Assembly (NCBI GenBank): GCA_947254645.1
Contig: CAMYDW010000004.1
Span: 62,001-126,000, forward strand
DNA length: 64,000 nucleotides
Reading direction: 5' to 3'
Origin: an uncultured Peptococcaceae bacterium
GTDB taxonomy: Bacteria; Bacillota; Peptococcia; Peptococcales; Peptococcaceae
The notes under the pieces: generated by a model
Databases searched by the model: none
Told to the model about the DNA's origin: nothing
Seen by the model: the letters and a program-made list of their open reading frames with translations, nothing else
Shown here: piece by piece, positions 17,067-25,697 of the stretch
Position numbering within the stretch: position 1 is the stretch's first letter
How the letters are laid out: the number at the start of each line of letters is the position of its first letter
Made by a program: the position numbers and the translations under genes

Positions 17067-18273
17067 ATAAGACCTGACTAATATGCTTCACTTGGAAGGC
17101 GTGATGCTTTTCGAGCCTGCCAAGCTGCATGAGACAGCTTGGGCATTCACAGACCACCACGTCTGCGCCAGTGGCAAGGAAATCCTCATATTTTTTATGG
17201 AGAATCTTTTCTGAGGTTTCTGGAAAATCCAGTTGAAAGGTGCCAGCACCGCCACAGCACATCGTGGCATTTTTGGCAGGGAGATAGGTGCCTGCCTTTT
17301 CAAGCAAGGCTTCTACTTCTTGATGAATGCCCTGTCCACGATTCAAATGACAAGAGGCATGGTAGGTCAAGCGTTGGGCTGTTTTGGTCGGCTGATAGCC
17401 GACACTTGTCAGGTATTCACTCAGTCCCATGACTTTTTTGGAAAAAGCCGCTGCCTTGGCCTTGTAGGTGAAATCCTCTTGAAAGCGCTGGGCATAATTT
17501 TTGAGGGTGGTGCCACAGCTGCCGCAATCGGTGACAATCAAATCGGCCGCCAGCAGGGTGTCGATGTTTTCCTTTGCCAGCCGATTAGCAAAGGCATTCA
17601 TGCCGTGAGAAAGCTGGGGGAGTCCACAGCAATTCACCTTTGGCACAGAGACGGTTCTGCCAGTTTTTTCAAGGAGCCGAAGGGTGGCTTCACGGGCATC
17701 TTTAAAAAATAGCCCCATGGCACACCCTTGAAAATAAGCGATGTGTCGTATCTTGCTCAAATCCATAGTGGCTTTTGTGGGGGTGCCATAGAAAAAAGCT
17801 GGGCCACACTGGGCAGTGGGTGGATTGGCATGGGAAGCAGGCAGGCGTCCACCTGTCCAGCGAGGCAGGGACAAGGTTTGCGCCAAGGCAATCATCGGAC
17901 GGCCGAGGGCTTTTAAAGAGGGCGTGCCTAGCCCTGTGCCAATCAGTCGAGTGTGAAGGGGGAGACCATAACGCTTTTGAAGCTTATGGCGCATGGCAAT
18001 CATGGCCTCATCGGTCAATATTTTACTAGGACAAACCTCGGTACAGGCTTTGCACAAAAGACAGTATTCCATGGCTTGACGCAAGGCAGGCTCGCCCCCA
18101 TCCAGCTGTCCAGCCAAAAAAACTTTGGCGATGGCAAGCTTTCCACGTGCCGTGGCACGGTCGATGGGATGCACCTGATACAGGGGGCAGACCTTGGTAC
18201 AAGCCCCACAACGGTCACATTTGTCTAGGAGATTTTGTAAGGTCACGGACGGATTTTTATTCATGGCGCTCAC
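17065..18273 (-). CDS. glcF: Glycolate/D-lactate oxidase iron-sulfur subunit (GlcF-like)
   Basis: Electron-transfer subunit of a GlcDF-type 2-hydroxyacid oxidoreductase. It has two [4Fe-4S] motifs, C19-C22-C25-C29 (CDRCGACTKVCP) and C71-C74-C77-C81 (CLLCKACTEVCP), followed by two CCG domains (NCCGLPQLSHG; MCCGGAGTF and CECPSCLMQL) of the heterodisulfide-reductase kind. Length 402 aa is normal. The start is a GTG at 18273 that overlaps the glcD stop (GTGA); an ATG three codons later (18264) is equally possible. Translational coupling with glcD is likely. The physiological acceptor is not visible. Confidence 0.9.
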   Translation of the reverse strand: MSAMNKNPSVTLQNLLDKCDRCGACTKVCPLYQVHPIDRATARGKLAIAKVFLAGQLDGGEPALRQAMEYCLLCKACTEVCPSKILTDEAMIAMRHKLQKRYGLPLHTRLIGTGLGTPSLKALGRPMIALAQTLSLPRWTGGRLPASHANPPTAQCGPAFFYGTPTKATMDLSKIRHIAYFQGCAMGLFFKDAREATLRLLEKTGRTVSVPKVNCCGLPQLSHGMNAFANRLAKENIDTLLAADLIVTDCGSCGTTLKNYAQRFQEDFTYKAKAAAFSKKVMGLSEYLTSVGYQPTKTAQRLTYHASCHLNRGQGIHQEVEALLEKAGTYLPAKNATMCCGGAGTFQLDFPETSEKILHKKYEDFLATGADVVVCECPSCLMQLGRLEKHHAFQVKHISQVL

Positions 18274-19658
18274 CGATTAAAAATCTTTCTAGGATTGAGA
18301 ATATCGTGGGGATCTAGGGCTTTTTTGATGAGCAGAGAGGTCTGAATGACTTCCTCGGATAAGGCAATATCAATGAACGGCTGCTTTGAAATGCCAATGC
18401 CATGCTCCCCAGAAAGGGTGCCACCAACGGCCACAGTGGCTTGAAACACCTCTGCAATGGCCTCTTGCAAGCGCTCATAGACGCCAGGCGCCTTTAAATC
18501 ACACAAAAAAGCAGGATGCAGGTTGCCATCCCCAGCGTGGCCGTAAATAGAGAGGGTAAAGTGATGCTTTTCGGCGATGGCACTGATGGCCTTGACAATG
18601 ATGGGCAGCTGGGCACGAGGGACGCTGATGTCCTCACCCACCTTATTCGGCGCAAGGGCCGCAACCGCCGAGCTGAGCTTACGGCGCAAATCCCACAATT
18701 TGTCGGCTTCTGCTTTGGTTTGGGCAATGGTAAAGTCGATGGCATGGGCCTTTTCGCAAACGACTTTTAATTGTGCCATCTCTTTGGTGCAGGTGTCCTC
18801 ATCAATGCCATCAACATCAAAGACCACCAGAGCCCCCACATCTTCTCCAAGGGAGAAATCGTTGAAGGTGGCAGCTGCTTGACAGCTCAAACGGTCAAGC
18901 AGTTCTGCTGCAGTGGGCACAATCCCTTGGCGCAGGCTTTCAGCAACGGCGGTGCAGGCATCCTCCACTGTGGAAAAGGTAGCTGTTGCTGTTTGCACGG
19001 TCTTTGGCAAATGCAGCAAGCGCAAGGTTGCCTTGGTGATGATGCCAAGGGTACCTTCCGACCCTACAAATAGCTGGGTGAGGTTGTAACCAGTGACATT
19101 CTTCATCATTTTCCCACCTGTCTGCACAACAGTGCCATCAGCCAACACCACCTCAAGGCCCATGACATAGTTGCTGGTGACGCCATACTTCACTGCTTTG
19201 ATGCCGCCAGCATTTTCAGCAATATTGCCACCAATGGTAGAATAGACATAGGAGGATGGGTCTGGTGGATAGAATAATTGATGGGCTGCACAAAAATCGT
19301 GCAAGGTTTTTGTTTGCACCCCAGCTTCCACGGTGACCATCATGTTTTTTTCATCAAGGTCGAGAATTTGGTTCATTTCATCAAGAGAAAGGACGATGCC
19401 TCCTTGCAGAGGAATACTACCTCCACTGCGTCCACTGCCAGTTCCTCTTGCCACCACAGGAATGCGATGCCAATTGGCATAGCGTAAGCAAGCGGCCACT
19501 TCCTCGGTATGGTGTGCCTTGCAAACAAAGGCAGGGGTATGGGCAGGGTCAAGAGGCTCAGGAGAGGCATCATAGCTATAGCCAAAGCAATCAATAGGGG
19601 TATGATAGACATGGGCTTCTCCAAAAATCTTTTGTAGGGCCTGTAGATGTTGTGTCAT
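18270..19658 (-). CDS. glcD: FAD-linked glycolate/D-lactate oxidase subunit (GlcD-like)
   Basis: FAD-binding PCMH-fold dehydrogenase, 462 aa. The pyrophosphate-binding stretch is VVARGTGSGRSGGSIPLQGG, and STIGGNIAENAGG with KYGVTSNYVMGLEVV completes the FAD domain. The C-terminal half is the FAD-oxidase cap, ending in SGEHGIGISKQPF and DPHDILNPRKIF. Together with glcF it oxidises glycolate, D-lactate or another 2-hydroxyacid and passes electrons to the iron-sulfur subunit. The start has AGGAG upstream. In anaerobes such pairs can work with an electron-transferring flavoprotein, but no etf genes are in this window. Confidence 0.9.
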   Translation of the reverse strand: MTQHLQALQKIFGEAHVYHTPIDCFGYSYDASPEPLDPAHTPAFVCKAHHTEEVAACLRYANWHRIPVVARGTGSGRSGGSIPLQGGIVLSLDEMNQILDLDEKNMMVTVEAGVQTKTLHDFCAAHQLFYPPDPSSYVYSTIGGNIAENAGGIKAVKYGVTSNYVMGLEVVLADGTVVQTGGKMMKNVTGYNLTQLFVGSEGTLGIITKATLRLLHLPKTVQTATATFSTVEDACTAVAESLRQGIVPTAAELLDRLSCQAAATFNDFSLGEDVGALVVFDVDGIDEDTCTKEMAQLKVVCEKAHAIDFTIAQTKAEADKLWDLRRKLSSAVAALAPNKVGEDISVPRAQLPIIVKAISAIAEKHHFTLSIYGHAGDGNLHPAFLCDLKAPGVYERLQEAIAEVFQATVAVGGTLSGEHGIGISKQPFIDIALSEEVIQTSLLIKKALDPHDILNPRKIFNR

Positions 19659-19692
19659 GAGGACGCTCCTTTCTCACCGACAGTGACTTTGG

Positions 19693-19721
19693 TTGACGAG
19701 GTCTTGTTCCAATCCTATAAT
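19693..19721 (+). promoter_or_regulatory. Promoter of the UPF0126-carbonic anhydrase-LOG unit
   Basis: TTGACG (19693-19698), a 17-bp spacer and a perfect TATAAT (19716-19721). Confidence 0.75.
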
Positions 19722-19845
19722 AAATAGACATTAAGTAAAAGATAGCATTAGTATAGCATTTGCTTTTCAGGCTGAAAATAGGCGAGGAGAGAATCTTCCT
19801 GAAAGCTTTTGCTATGACGATAATGAAACAGTGGGGGAGAACGCA

Positions 19846-20571
19846 ATGAATGCTGTTTTTATTTACGAAATCATAGGCACCATTGCCTTTGCCATATCAG
19901 GGGCGATTATTGCTTGTGAAAAACGCATGGATTTATTCGGGGTCATTTTTTTGGGGATTACCACCGCTGTTGGGGGCGGAATTATTCGTGATTTGGTGCT
20001 GGATATCACACCACCAACAACCTTTCGTCATCCTGTTTATTTAGTGGTGGCGATGGTGACAGCCCTCGTGGTCTTTATTCCATGGGTGCAAAAGGTTATT
20101 ATAAGCAATCCTTTGTATTATGCACGGTTTATGCTTGTGACAGACTCTATCGGATTGGGTATATTTACTGTGAATGGGATTGCCATCGCCATGCGTGTAT
20201 TGCCCGAACCCAATTATTTTTTGTATATTTTTGTGGCTGTGGTCACTGGCGTTGGTGGTGGTGTCTTGAGAGATGTGATGGCTGGCAACAGGCCTTACAT
20301 CTTTATCAAGCATTTCTATGCTTCTGCTTCATTGATTGGTGCAGTGACCTGTGTGGTGACACAATATTATCTACCACAGTGGTTTGCTGCTTATATCGGT
20401 ATGATCACAGTTATTGCCTTGCGTCTCATGGCGGCGAAGTATCGCTGGAGTTTACCAAAATCAGGTGCCTATCTTGAAGATTTAGAAGACTGCCTTCAAT
20501 CAATTGGCGAAGAGCAATGGAATGTTCCATTGACAGAAGCACTTGAAGAGGAAGAAGAAATAGCGAACTAG
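19846..20571 (+). CDS. UPF0126 / TRIC-like membrane protein (YadS/YicG family)
   Basis: 241-aa membrane protein with seven likely helices in two repeated halves. Each half carries the family Gly/Arg-Asp signature: TTAVGGGIIRDLVL and VTGVGGGVLRDVMAG. The family includes bacterial relatives of TRIC cation channels and a proposed glycine transporter (YicG). I chose the ATG at 19846, preceded by GGGGGAGA; a GTG five codons upstream lies within that ribosome binding site. The C-terminus is acidic (EEEEE). It is first of three close genes, with a carbonic anhydrase 26 bp later. Substrate unknown. Confidence 0.88.
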   Translation: MNAVFIYEIIGTIAFAISGAIIACEKRMDLFGVIFLGITTAVGGGIIRDLVLDITPPTTFRHPVYLVVAMVTALVVFIPWVQKVIISNPLYYARFMLVTDSIGLGIFTVNGIAIAMRVLPEPNYFLYIFVAVVTGVGGGVLRDVMAGNRPYIFIKHFYASASLIGAVTCVVTQYYLPQWFAAYIGMITVIALRLMAAKYRWSLPKSGAYLEDLEDCLQSIGEEQWNVPLTEALEEEEEIAN

Positions 20572-20597
20572 CCAAAGCTGACAAAAGGGAGAAAAGC

Positions 20598-21155
20598 ATG
20601 ACAGGACAAGAAATTATTAACAAACTAGTTGAAGGCAACAATCAATTTTTAACGACTAATAGAGCCATTGGGGATGTGTCTTTGGAAAAACGAATCGAAA
20701 CCAGTCAAGGACAACAGCCTTATGCGGTGGTCTTGACCTGTGCCGATTCTCGTACCATGCCAGAAGCCATTTTTTCTGTAGGCTTAGGCGAATTATTTGT
20801 TGTGCGTGTGGCAGGCAATGTGGTGGGCCTATCCGAGCTTGCCTCTATCGAATTTGCTGCCGATAAATTAGGCTGTAAGGTGTTGGTGGTGCTTGGACAC
20901 ACCCATTGTGGTGCAGTCACTGCAGCGATGGAGCCTGCTCAAGGTGGCTATATCGAAACCATTCTGGATGAAATTCGTGGGGCCATCAAGGATGAGAAAG
21001 ACGATGAACATGCCAGCTGCCTAAACGTTATTAACAGTATCAATAAAATTAAAAGTCAATTTCACCCAAAAAATGAATTGAGTGTGATTGGCGGTGTTTA
21101 TCATATTGAATCAGGTAAAGTGGATTTTGTGACAGGGCTTGAAGCACTGTCTTAA
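20598..21155 (+). CDS. Beta-class carbonic anhydrase
   Basis: Zinc enzyme that interconverts CO2 and bicarbonate, 185 aa. The zinc ligands are C48 (TCADSR, with the D50/R52 dyad), H101 and C104 (GHTHCGAV), the beta-class pattern. The start has GGGAG upstream. It lies between the UPF0126 gene and a LOG gene with 20-26 bp gaps and no terminator, so the three should be co-transcribed. Bicarbonate supply would support the biotin carboxylase encoded elsewhere in this window, although that link is inference. Confidence 0.94.
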   Translation: MTGQEIINKLVEGNNQFLTTNRAIGDVSLEKRIETSQGQQPYAVVLTCADSRTMPEAIFSVGLGELFVVRVAGNVVGLSELASIEFAADKLGCKVLVVLGHTHCGAVTAAMEPAQGGYIETILDEIRGAIKDEKDDEHASCLNVINSINKIKSQFHPKNELSVIGGVYHIESGKVDFVTGLEALS

Positions 21156-21175
21156 TTAAAGAAGGTGACAATGAT

Positions 21176-21727
21176 ATGAAAATCACTGTATATTGCGGTG
21201 CCAATCCAGGCAATAAAACCATTTATGCAGAGAAAACAAAACAGCTTGGTGAATGGATGGCCTCACATGGGCACCAGCTTGTCTATGGTGGTGGCGGCTT
21301 GGGGCTCATGGGCTTGATTGCCGATACTGTCATCCAAAACGGCGGCAAAGCCCTTGGCGTCATTCCTCATTTTTTAGTGGAAAAAGAACATCCCTATCCA
21401 CATTTGACCGAATTGGCTTTTGTGGATGACATGCCCCAACGCAAGAAACGCATGGCGCTGGAAGGGGAAGCCTTCATTGCCCTGCCAGGGGGCTTAGGCA
21501 CTCTTGAAGAAATCTCTGAAATGATTTCTTGGGCAAGGATTGGTCAAAATAGCAAGCCATGTATTCTCTATAATGTAGATAGCTATTATAATCCATTAAA
21601 GCAAATGCTAGATGATATGGTGGCCAATGGCTTTTTGAGCCAAGCCGATCGGGATAAGACACTCTTTTCAGAAGACCTCGAAGAAATGCAAGCCTTTATC
21701 ACGACCTATGAACCCCCTATTTTTTAA
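21176..21727 (+). CDS. LOG family protein (TIGR00730 phosphoribohydrolase type)
   Basis: 183-aa Rossmann-fold protein with the LOG signatures GGGGLGLMGLIAD and PGGLGTLEE, which form the nucleotide-binding and catalytic site. Relatives cleave the N-glycosidic bond of nucleoside 5'-monophosphates (cytokinin riboside monophosphates in plants, AMP-like substrates in bacteria). The start has GAAGGTGA; a nearer ATG at 21171 is out of frame and closes at once. It is last in the three-gene unit and is followed by a terminator. The natural substrate here is unknown. Confidence 0.9.
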   Translation: MKITVYCGANPGNKTIYAEKTKQLGEWMASHGHQLVYGGGGLGLMGLIADTVIQNGGKALGVIPHFLVEKEHPYPHLTELAFVDDMPQRKKRMALEGEAFIALPGGLGTLEEISEMISWARIGQNSKPCILYNVDSYYNPLKQMLDDMVANGFLSQADRDKTLFSEDLEEMQAFITTYEPPIF

Positions 21728-21738
21728 ACATAACGCAC

Positions 21739-21768
21739 AAGGCGCCTTGCTCTTGCAGGGCGCCTTTT
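21739..21768 (+). terminator. Intrinsic terminator
   Basis: AAGGCGCC pairs with GGCGCCTT, with an inner TGC/GCA pairing, and is followed by four T. Confidence 0.88.
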
Positions 21769-21770
21769 AT

Positions 21771-21798
21771 TTGTTCAAAAAAATAAAGAGCATATTAT
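21771..21798 (+). promoter_or_regulatory. Possible promoter of the 21878 stalk-domain gene
   Basis: TTGTTC (21771-21776), a 16-bp spacer and TATTAT (21793-21798) in an AT-rich stretch. Confidence 0.5.
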
Positions 21799-21877
21799 AT
21801 TGATAAAAAATATAAAACATGGTAATTTTTACATAAAATAGTCGTAAAATGACCGGTTTTAGAAAGGAGTATGCCAC

Positions 21878-23470
21878 ATGAAGAAATGGACTTTTGCAGC
21901 TGTTGCCTTGGCGATTTTAGTCGCCGCACCAGTGTCTGCCAGTGCGGACACCACAGCCCCTCCTCTTCTCATCAATGGGGTGGCTTCACAAGAAAAGAAC
22001 GCCCATTTTATTGATGAAGATGGATTGATGATGGTTTCTGAAGAGGTGTTGACTTCAGAGATGGACATGGTGGTGGCACGAGAGAAAGAAAACGTCACTG
22101 TGTCTACCCCGAGACAAACGGTTCTTCTCCAAGGAAAAATTGGAGAGGTGCAGGCAACCATGAACGAGCAACCAATCCTTTTATCCACGCCCCTTGTTTT
22201 GCATAAGGATAAAGTCTTTTTGCCTTTGCGTTCCTTTGTGAGTCATTTTGGTGAAATCAAATGGCAAGGCCATGAAAAACCAACGGAAGTATGCTATGAC
22301 TTCAATCAATTTGAAAAGGTGCCACCGATAGCCGTCAGTCCAACGCCATTGCCTTATCATGAGGTGGTCGATGGTGGGGTCGGCTTTGATAATGAAAAGC
22401 GACAATTTCTAGGGGATTACCCTCAAGGCCGTCTGTTATTTGAAAATCTTGATGAAGCAAAACATGCCATTTCTATTTCAGATGCCTCTGGCAAAGAGGT
22501 GTTGGTCAAACCAGTGCATGAGGGCTACCAGCTTATCAATAGCATGGTTGAGAATGGACAAGTGACATGGATAGAAGTGGGTTCACAAGAGGCGAAGGAC
22601 AAAGTAATCCCATGGTATCTGTATACCAAGTCTTTAACAAAGCAGAGCAAGCCTGTCTGTGTGGAAAAATCCCCAGAAAAGCTAAAAGACCCGGAAAAAG
22701 ACCCTGCGCATCGCTTATTCCATTATGTGCAGATGAAAGGCGACCATATTGCCTATCCTTTCTATAATCAAGACAATGGCAAGGTGGAATTGCGTCTGTA
22801 CACCATTAGCAAAGAGAAAACAGCGGTTTTGGACAGCTTTTCATTGGCAGCGTCCATGGTGACAACTGAACATGCCAGCTATGAAGGGGGGATGGAAATT
22901 GCCCTCAGTGACACGGATGTGGTGTGGAATAAGACTATTCCAAGAGGCTATCTCGAATGCTATGGGGACTTGTATCGTTATCACTTTGCCGACCAGAAAA
23001 AAACAGCCCTTTTAGAAGGTTGCAATTTTAAAACCCCATTGCTCATTGGCGATACCATGATTGTGGAAAGTATGCCAACAAGGCAGATGGTAAATCCTGA
23101 AGCACATCATAGTGGCGATTTGTGGCTCTATGATTTAAAAACCAACCAATGGACTGGACGACTCAACAACGGTTCAACCAAGGTGGTAGGCCATATCACT
23201 CGTTATCGTCCATTGCGTGACCAATACATGACTTTTTATGTAGAAAACACCAATGACAGAAGGGTACCAGTGGTCGATGTACAAAAAGGCCTTTTCTATT
23301 ATGCAATGAATCCTCAAGGAGAATTTCTCAATAATATTCCAGAAGGACAAGATCATGATGTGCCTGTAGAAATCCTTGCCTCCTCGCAAGCCAAGGGACT
23401 ATATAAGGTTTCTTATATACAAGATCCTTCAAAGGACAGTGTTATCCAACCATTGATATTAGGAGAATAA
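21878..23470 (+). CDS. Secreted protein with N-terminal stalk-like domain and unknown beta-rich body
   Basis: 530-aa secreted protein. The signal peptide (MKKWTFAAVALAILVAAPVS onward, cleavage likely after ASA) leads into a copper-amine-oxidase-N-like domain (about residues 30-130) with KVFLPLRSFVSHFGEI. The rest is rich in beta-prone, aromatic and Asp/Gly turns (for example SGDLWLYDLKTNQW and DGGVGFDNEKRQFLGDYP) and looks like a beta-propeller or repeat domain, but I recognise no family for it. The start has AAAGGAG at good spacing. It is a single gene with its own terminator. Function unknown; a cell-surface role is likely. Confidence 0.8.
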   Translation: MKKWTFAAVALAILVAAPVSASADTTAPPLLINGVASQEKNAHFIDEDGLMMVSEEVLTSEMDMVVAREKENVTVSTPRQTVLLQGKIGEVQATMNEQPILLSTPLVLHKDKVFLPLRSFVSHFGEIKWQGHEKPTEVCYDFNQFEKVPPIAVSPTPLPYHEVVDGGVGFDNEKRQFLGDYPQGRLLFENLDEAKHAISISDASGKEVLVKPVHEGYQLINSMVENGQVTWIEVGSQEAKDKVIPWYLYTKSLTKQSKPVCVEKSPEKLKDPEKDPAHRLFHYVQMKGDHIAYPFYNQDNGKVELRLYTISKEKTAVLDSFSLAASMVTTEHASYEGGMEIALSDTDVVWNKTIPRGYLECYGDLYRYHFADQKKTALLEGCNFKTPLLIGDTMIVESMPTRQMVNPEAHHSGDLWLYDLKTNQWTGRLNNGSTKVVGHITRYRPLRDQYMTFYVENTNDRRVPVVDVQKGLFYYAMNPQGEFLNNIPEGQDHDVPVEILASSQAKGLYKVSYIQDPSKDSVIQPLILGE

Positions 23471-23481
23471 TTTTTCCCACA

Positions 23482-23518
23482 AAAAAAGCGGCTGTGTTTG
23501 ATACACAGTCGCTTTTTT
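23482..23518. terminator. Bidirectional intrinsic terminator
   Basis: A stem of AAAGCGGCTGTGT with ACACAGTCGCTTT around TTGAT, flanked by A and T runs. It separates the convergent 21878 and AIM24 genes. Confidence 0.9.
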
Positions 23519-23523
23519 GCTTA

Positions 23524-24360
23524 TTATTCGCCAAAGAGGGTGTTGCTGGTGATACTAGCAGCCTTTGCTGCCATTGAGCCTGTGGACTCATAGAGGGAGC
23601 GGGTATTGGCCACTGGGCTCATCAATACTTTCCCTGTGCCCCGATACACATTGACCAAGCCTTCGCCGCTGACAGCAGAGCCAAGAAGGGTTTTGGTGGA
23701 GCGTTCGACAGTAAATTCAAGGCTTGATGACCAGCAAACAGCCAGATTGCCATCAATCTTTAGCTCGTCATTGAAAAGCTCGACTTCAATCAATTCTTCT
23801 TCTGGCACATTGCTTTCTAAAGCCACAATGCCATTGCCAGAGAGGCTCATATTGAAGAGCCCTTCGCCACCGAGGGCCATTGAAGAAAGGTTTTTGCGTG
23901 CCACAATACTGCTCTTGATGTTGCCATCACAAGCGAGGAACATGCCATCCTCGATGGTCATGCCAGTGGTCCAGTCGCTGATGTTTTTGAGGATGATGTA
24001 TTTATAGGTTGGTTCTAAAACCAAGAAGCCATTGCCCACATATTCTGGTTTGACGGTGGTTTCCTTGGTGACCGCCCCTTTGACCATCTTGCCAAAGAAG
24101 TCACCCACACCCTTGACCCCTGTGGTGGCTTGCACATTCCCTGCCATCCATTGCATCGCCCCTGCTTGAATGGTGGCGCTATTGCTGCCATTGAGTTCAA
24201 TAACCACTTGGCGACGACGCACATTCATTTGCATCATAAAATATTCAGCAGTGGCATTCCATGGAGCCACGCTGGCATCACGGTTATATTCGAGTACATG
24301 AAAATTTTCAATGCTTTTGGTAAAGTGTCGATTGTTATTTTCTAAATTGTTTATTTTCAT
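23524..24360 (-). CDS. AIM24 family protein (TIGR00266-like)
   Basis: 278-aa cytoplasmic protein of the AIM24/DUF124 family, an all-beta fold related to tubby-like domains. Family signs are the AGAMQWMAGNVQ stretch, the Gly-rich GVKGVGDFFGKMVKG, LALGGEGLFNMSLSG-type repeats (here SMALGGEGLFNMSLSGNG) and SGEGLVNVYRGTGKVLMSP near the C-terminus. Its biochemical function in bacteria is not known. The start has GAGGAA upstream. It is transcribed divergently from the DUF4003 gene across a ~110-bp gap. Confidence 0.88.
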   Translation of the reverse strand: MKINNLENNNRHFTKSIENFHVLEYNRDASVAPWNATAEYFMMQMNVRRRQVVIELNGSNSATIQAGAMQWMAGNVQATTGVKGVGDFFGKMVKGAVTKETTVKPEYVGNGFLVLEPTYKYIILKNISDWTTGMTIEDGMFLACDGNIKSSIVARKNLSSMALGGEGLFNMSLSGNGIVALESNVPEEELIEVELFNDELKIDGNLAVCWSSSLEFTVERSTKTLLGSAVSGEGLVNVYRGTGKVLMSPVANTRSLYESTGSMAAKAASITSNTLFGE

Positions 24361-24397
24361 TGGTATTCCTCACTTTCTGTAAAGAGAAAAAGGGTCC

Positions 24398-24427
24398 TTG
24401 TTTACAGCTTCTATTATACGATATAAT
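24398..24427 (+). promoter_or_regulatory. Promoter of the DUF4003 gene
   Basis: TTGTTT (24398-24403), an 18-bp spacer and a perfect TATAAT (24422-24427), 47 bp before the start. Confidence 0.6.
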
Positions 24428-24473
24428 GGCGATAGGAAATAGTACAATAATAGTGACAAAATAGGAGGGTAGT

Positions 24474-25460
24474 ATGAACCATACCTTGCAGCAACAATGC
24501 GATTTGTTTATAGAAAATAGAAATGCCTTGAAGGATGTTTTTAAATGGAGTGCCGATGGCATGGCCACCGCAGGGGCTGCTGTTTTTACTGTTTTAGGTA
24601 AAAAAGCACCAACTGATGCGATTCAGCACTGTGAAGCCCTTTTAAAGGAACGCACAGGCATGCTTTCTGATTTTCGTGGGACGATTAAAATCCCCTTGCT
24701 TTGTAAAATGGTGTTGTCCAATCATCCAGAAGAATATTTTGAAACAGTGGACAAAGCATACCGATTGCTCAATCAAGGCAAATTGGGAGGCTCCTCTTAT
24801 CGTGCGATGGCAGCCCTCATCATAGCAGATACTGTTGAGCAGCAAGGGTTTGATACATCTATTGCACGCACCAATGAAGTGTACGCAAAGATGAAAAATG
24901 CCCACAAATGGTTGACTTCTGATGAGGATCTGCCTTTTGCTGCGATGTTGGCGGTATCTGGCATGGACGCCACAAAGCTGATTGCAGAGGCAGCGCAATG
25001 CAATGACCTGTGCAAAGACACCTTTAGAAATCCAAATGCACGACAAAGCTTGAGCCATGTATTGGCCTTGAGTGAATTACCAGCAGCAGAAAAAAGTGCC
25101 AAGGCCTCCATGATTTGGCGTGCCTTAAAAGAGGCCAAGCATAAATATGGCACTGGCAATGAAATCGCTCTTTTGGGAAATTTGGCAAGCTTATCTGTAC
25201 CAGTGGAGCAGCTTGTCAAAGAAATCATTGAAGTAGAGGAGTACTTTAAGGAGCACAAAGGATTTGGTGACTTTAGCATGGGCGCCAATGTTCGTCGGAT
25301 GATGGCAGCCCTCATGGTGATGAATATTCACCAGCCATGGGACCAATCCTCAAGGGATATTTCCCTGCAAGCCTCTTTGATGATAGTGATTCAAATGGAA
25401 ATTTGTTTACTCATTTTAACAAGCGCCATGGTGGCAACGACTGTGGTGACAACAAATTAA
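24474..25460 (+). CDS. DUF4003 family protein
   Basis: 328-aa mostly alpha-helical protein matching the DUF4003 family of Bacillota. Typical parts are FRGTIKIPLLCKMVL, GGSSYRAMAALII, AMLAVSG and a C-terminal hydrophobic stretch (SLMIVIQMEICLLILTSAMV) that could be a membrane anchor. The function is unknown. The start has AGGAGGG, and a TATAAT promoter lies 47 bp upstream. It is a single gene closed by a strong terminator. Confidence 0.78.
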   Translation: MNHTLQQQCDLFIENRNALKDVFKWSADGMATAGAAVFTVLGKKAPTDAIQHCEALLKERTGMLSDFRGTIKIPLLCKMVLSNHPEEYFETVDKAYRLLNQGKLGGSSYRAMAALIIADTVEQQGFDTSIARTNEVYAKMKNAHKWLTSDEDLPFAAMLAVSGMDATKLIAEAAQCNDLCKDTFRNPNARQSLSHVLALSELPAAEKSAKASMIWRALKEAKHKYGTGNEIALLGNLASLSVPVEQLVKEIIEVEEYFKEHKGFGDFSMGANVRRMMAALMVMNIHQPWDQSSRDISLQASLMIVIQMEICLLILTSAMVATTVVTTN

Positions 25461-25506
25461 GGCGTATCTCATACAACACAAGCACGAAGAGGTGTTTGTT
25501 CTCCAT

Positions 25507-25536
25507 AAAACAACAGCCTATCATGGCTGTTGTTTT
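25507..25536 (+). terminator. Intrinsic terminator
   Basis: AAAACAACAGCC and GGCTGTTGTTTT form a perfect 12-bp stem with a 6-nt loop and T-rich end. Confidence 0.92.
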
Positions 25537-25639
25537 GTTATGCCTATGGCGAGGTATGTAAAGAAAGTAAATAATTTTGATCAAGCACCATCGAATAGAA
25601 TGTCCATGAAAATGAGAATATGCGGACATCTGCGCAAAA

Positions 25640-25653
25640 ATATGCAAGCATAT
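25640..25653. promoter_or_regulatory. Short palindrome upstream of the osmoprotectant operon
   Basis: ATATGC-AA-GCATAT is a perfect 6-2-6 inverted repeat 45 bp before the first permease gene. It may be a regulator site; no promoter could be placed with confidence. Confidence 0.3.
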
Positions 25654-25697
25654 CATAGGCGATTAAAAATGTTGTTTGAGGAAAGGGCTTATAAAAA

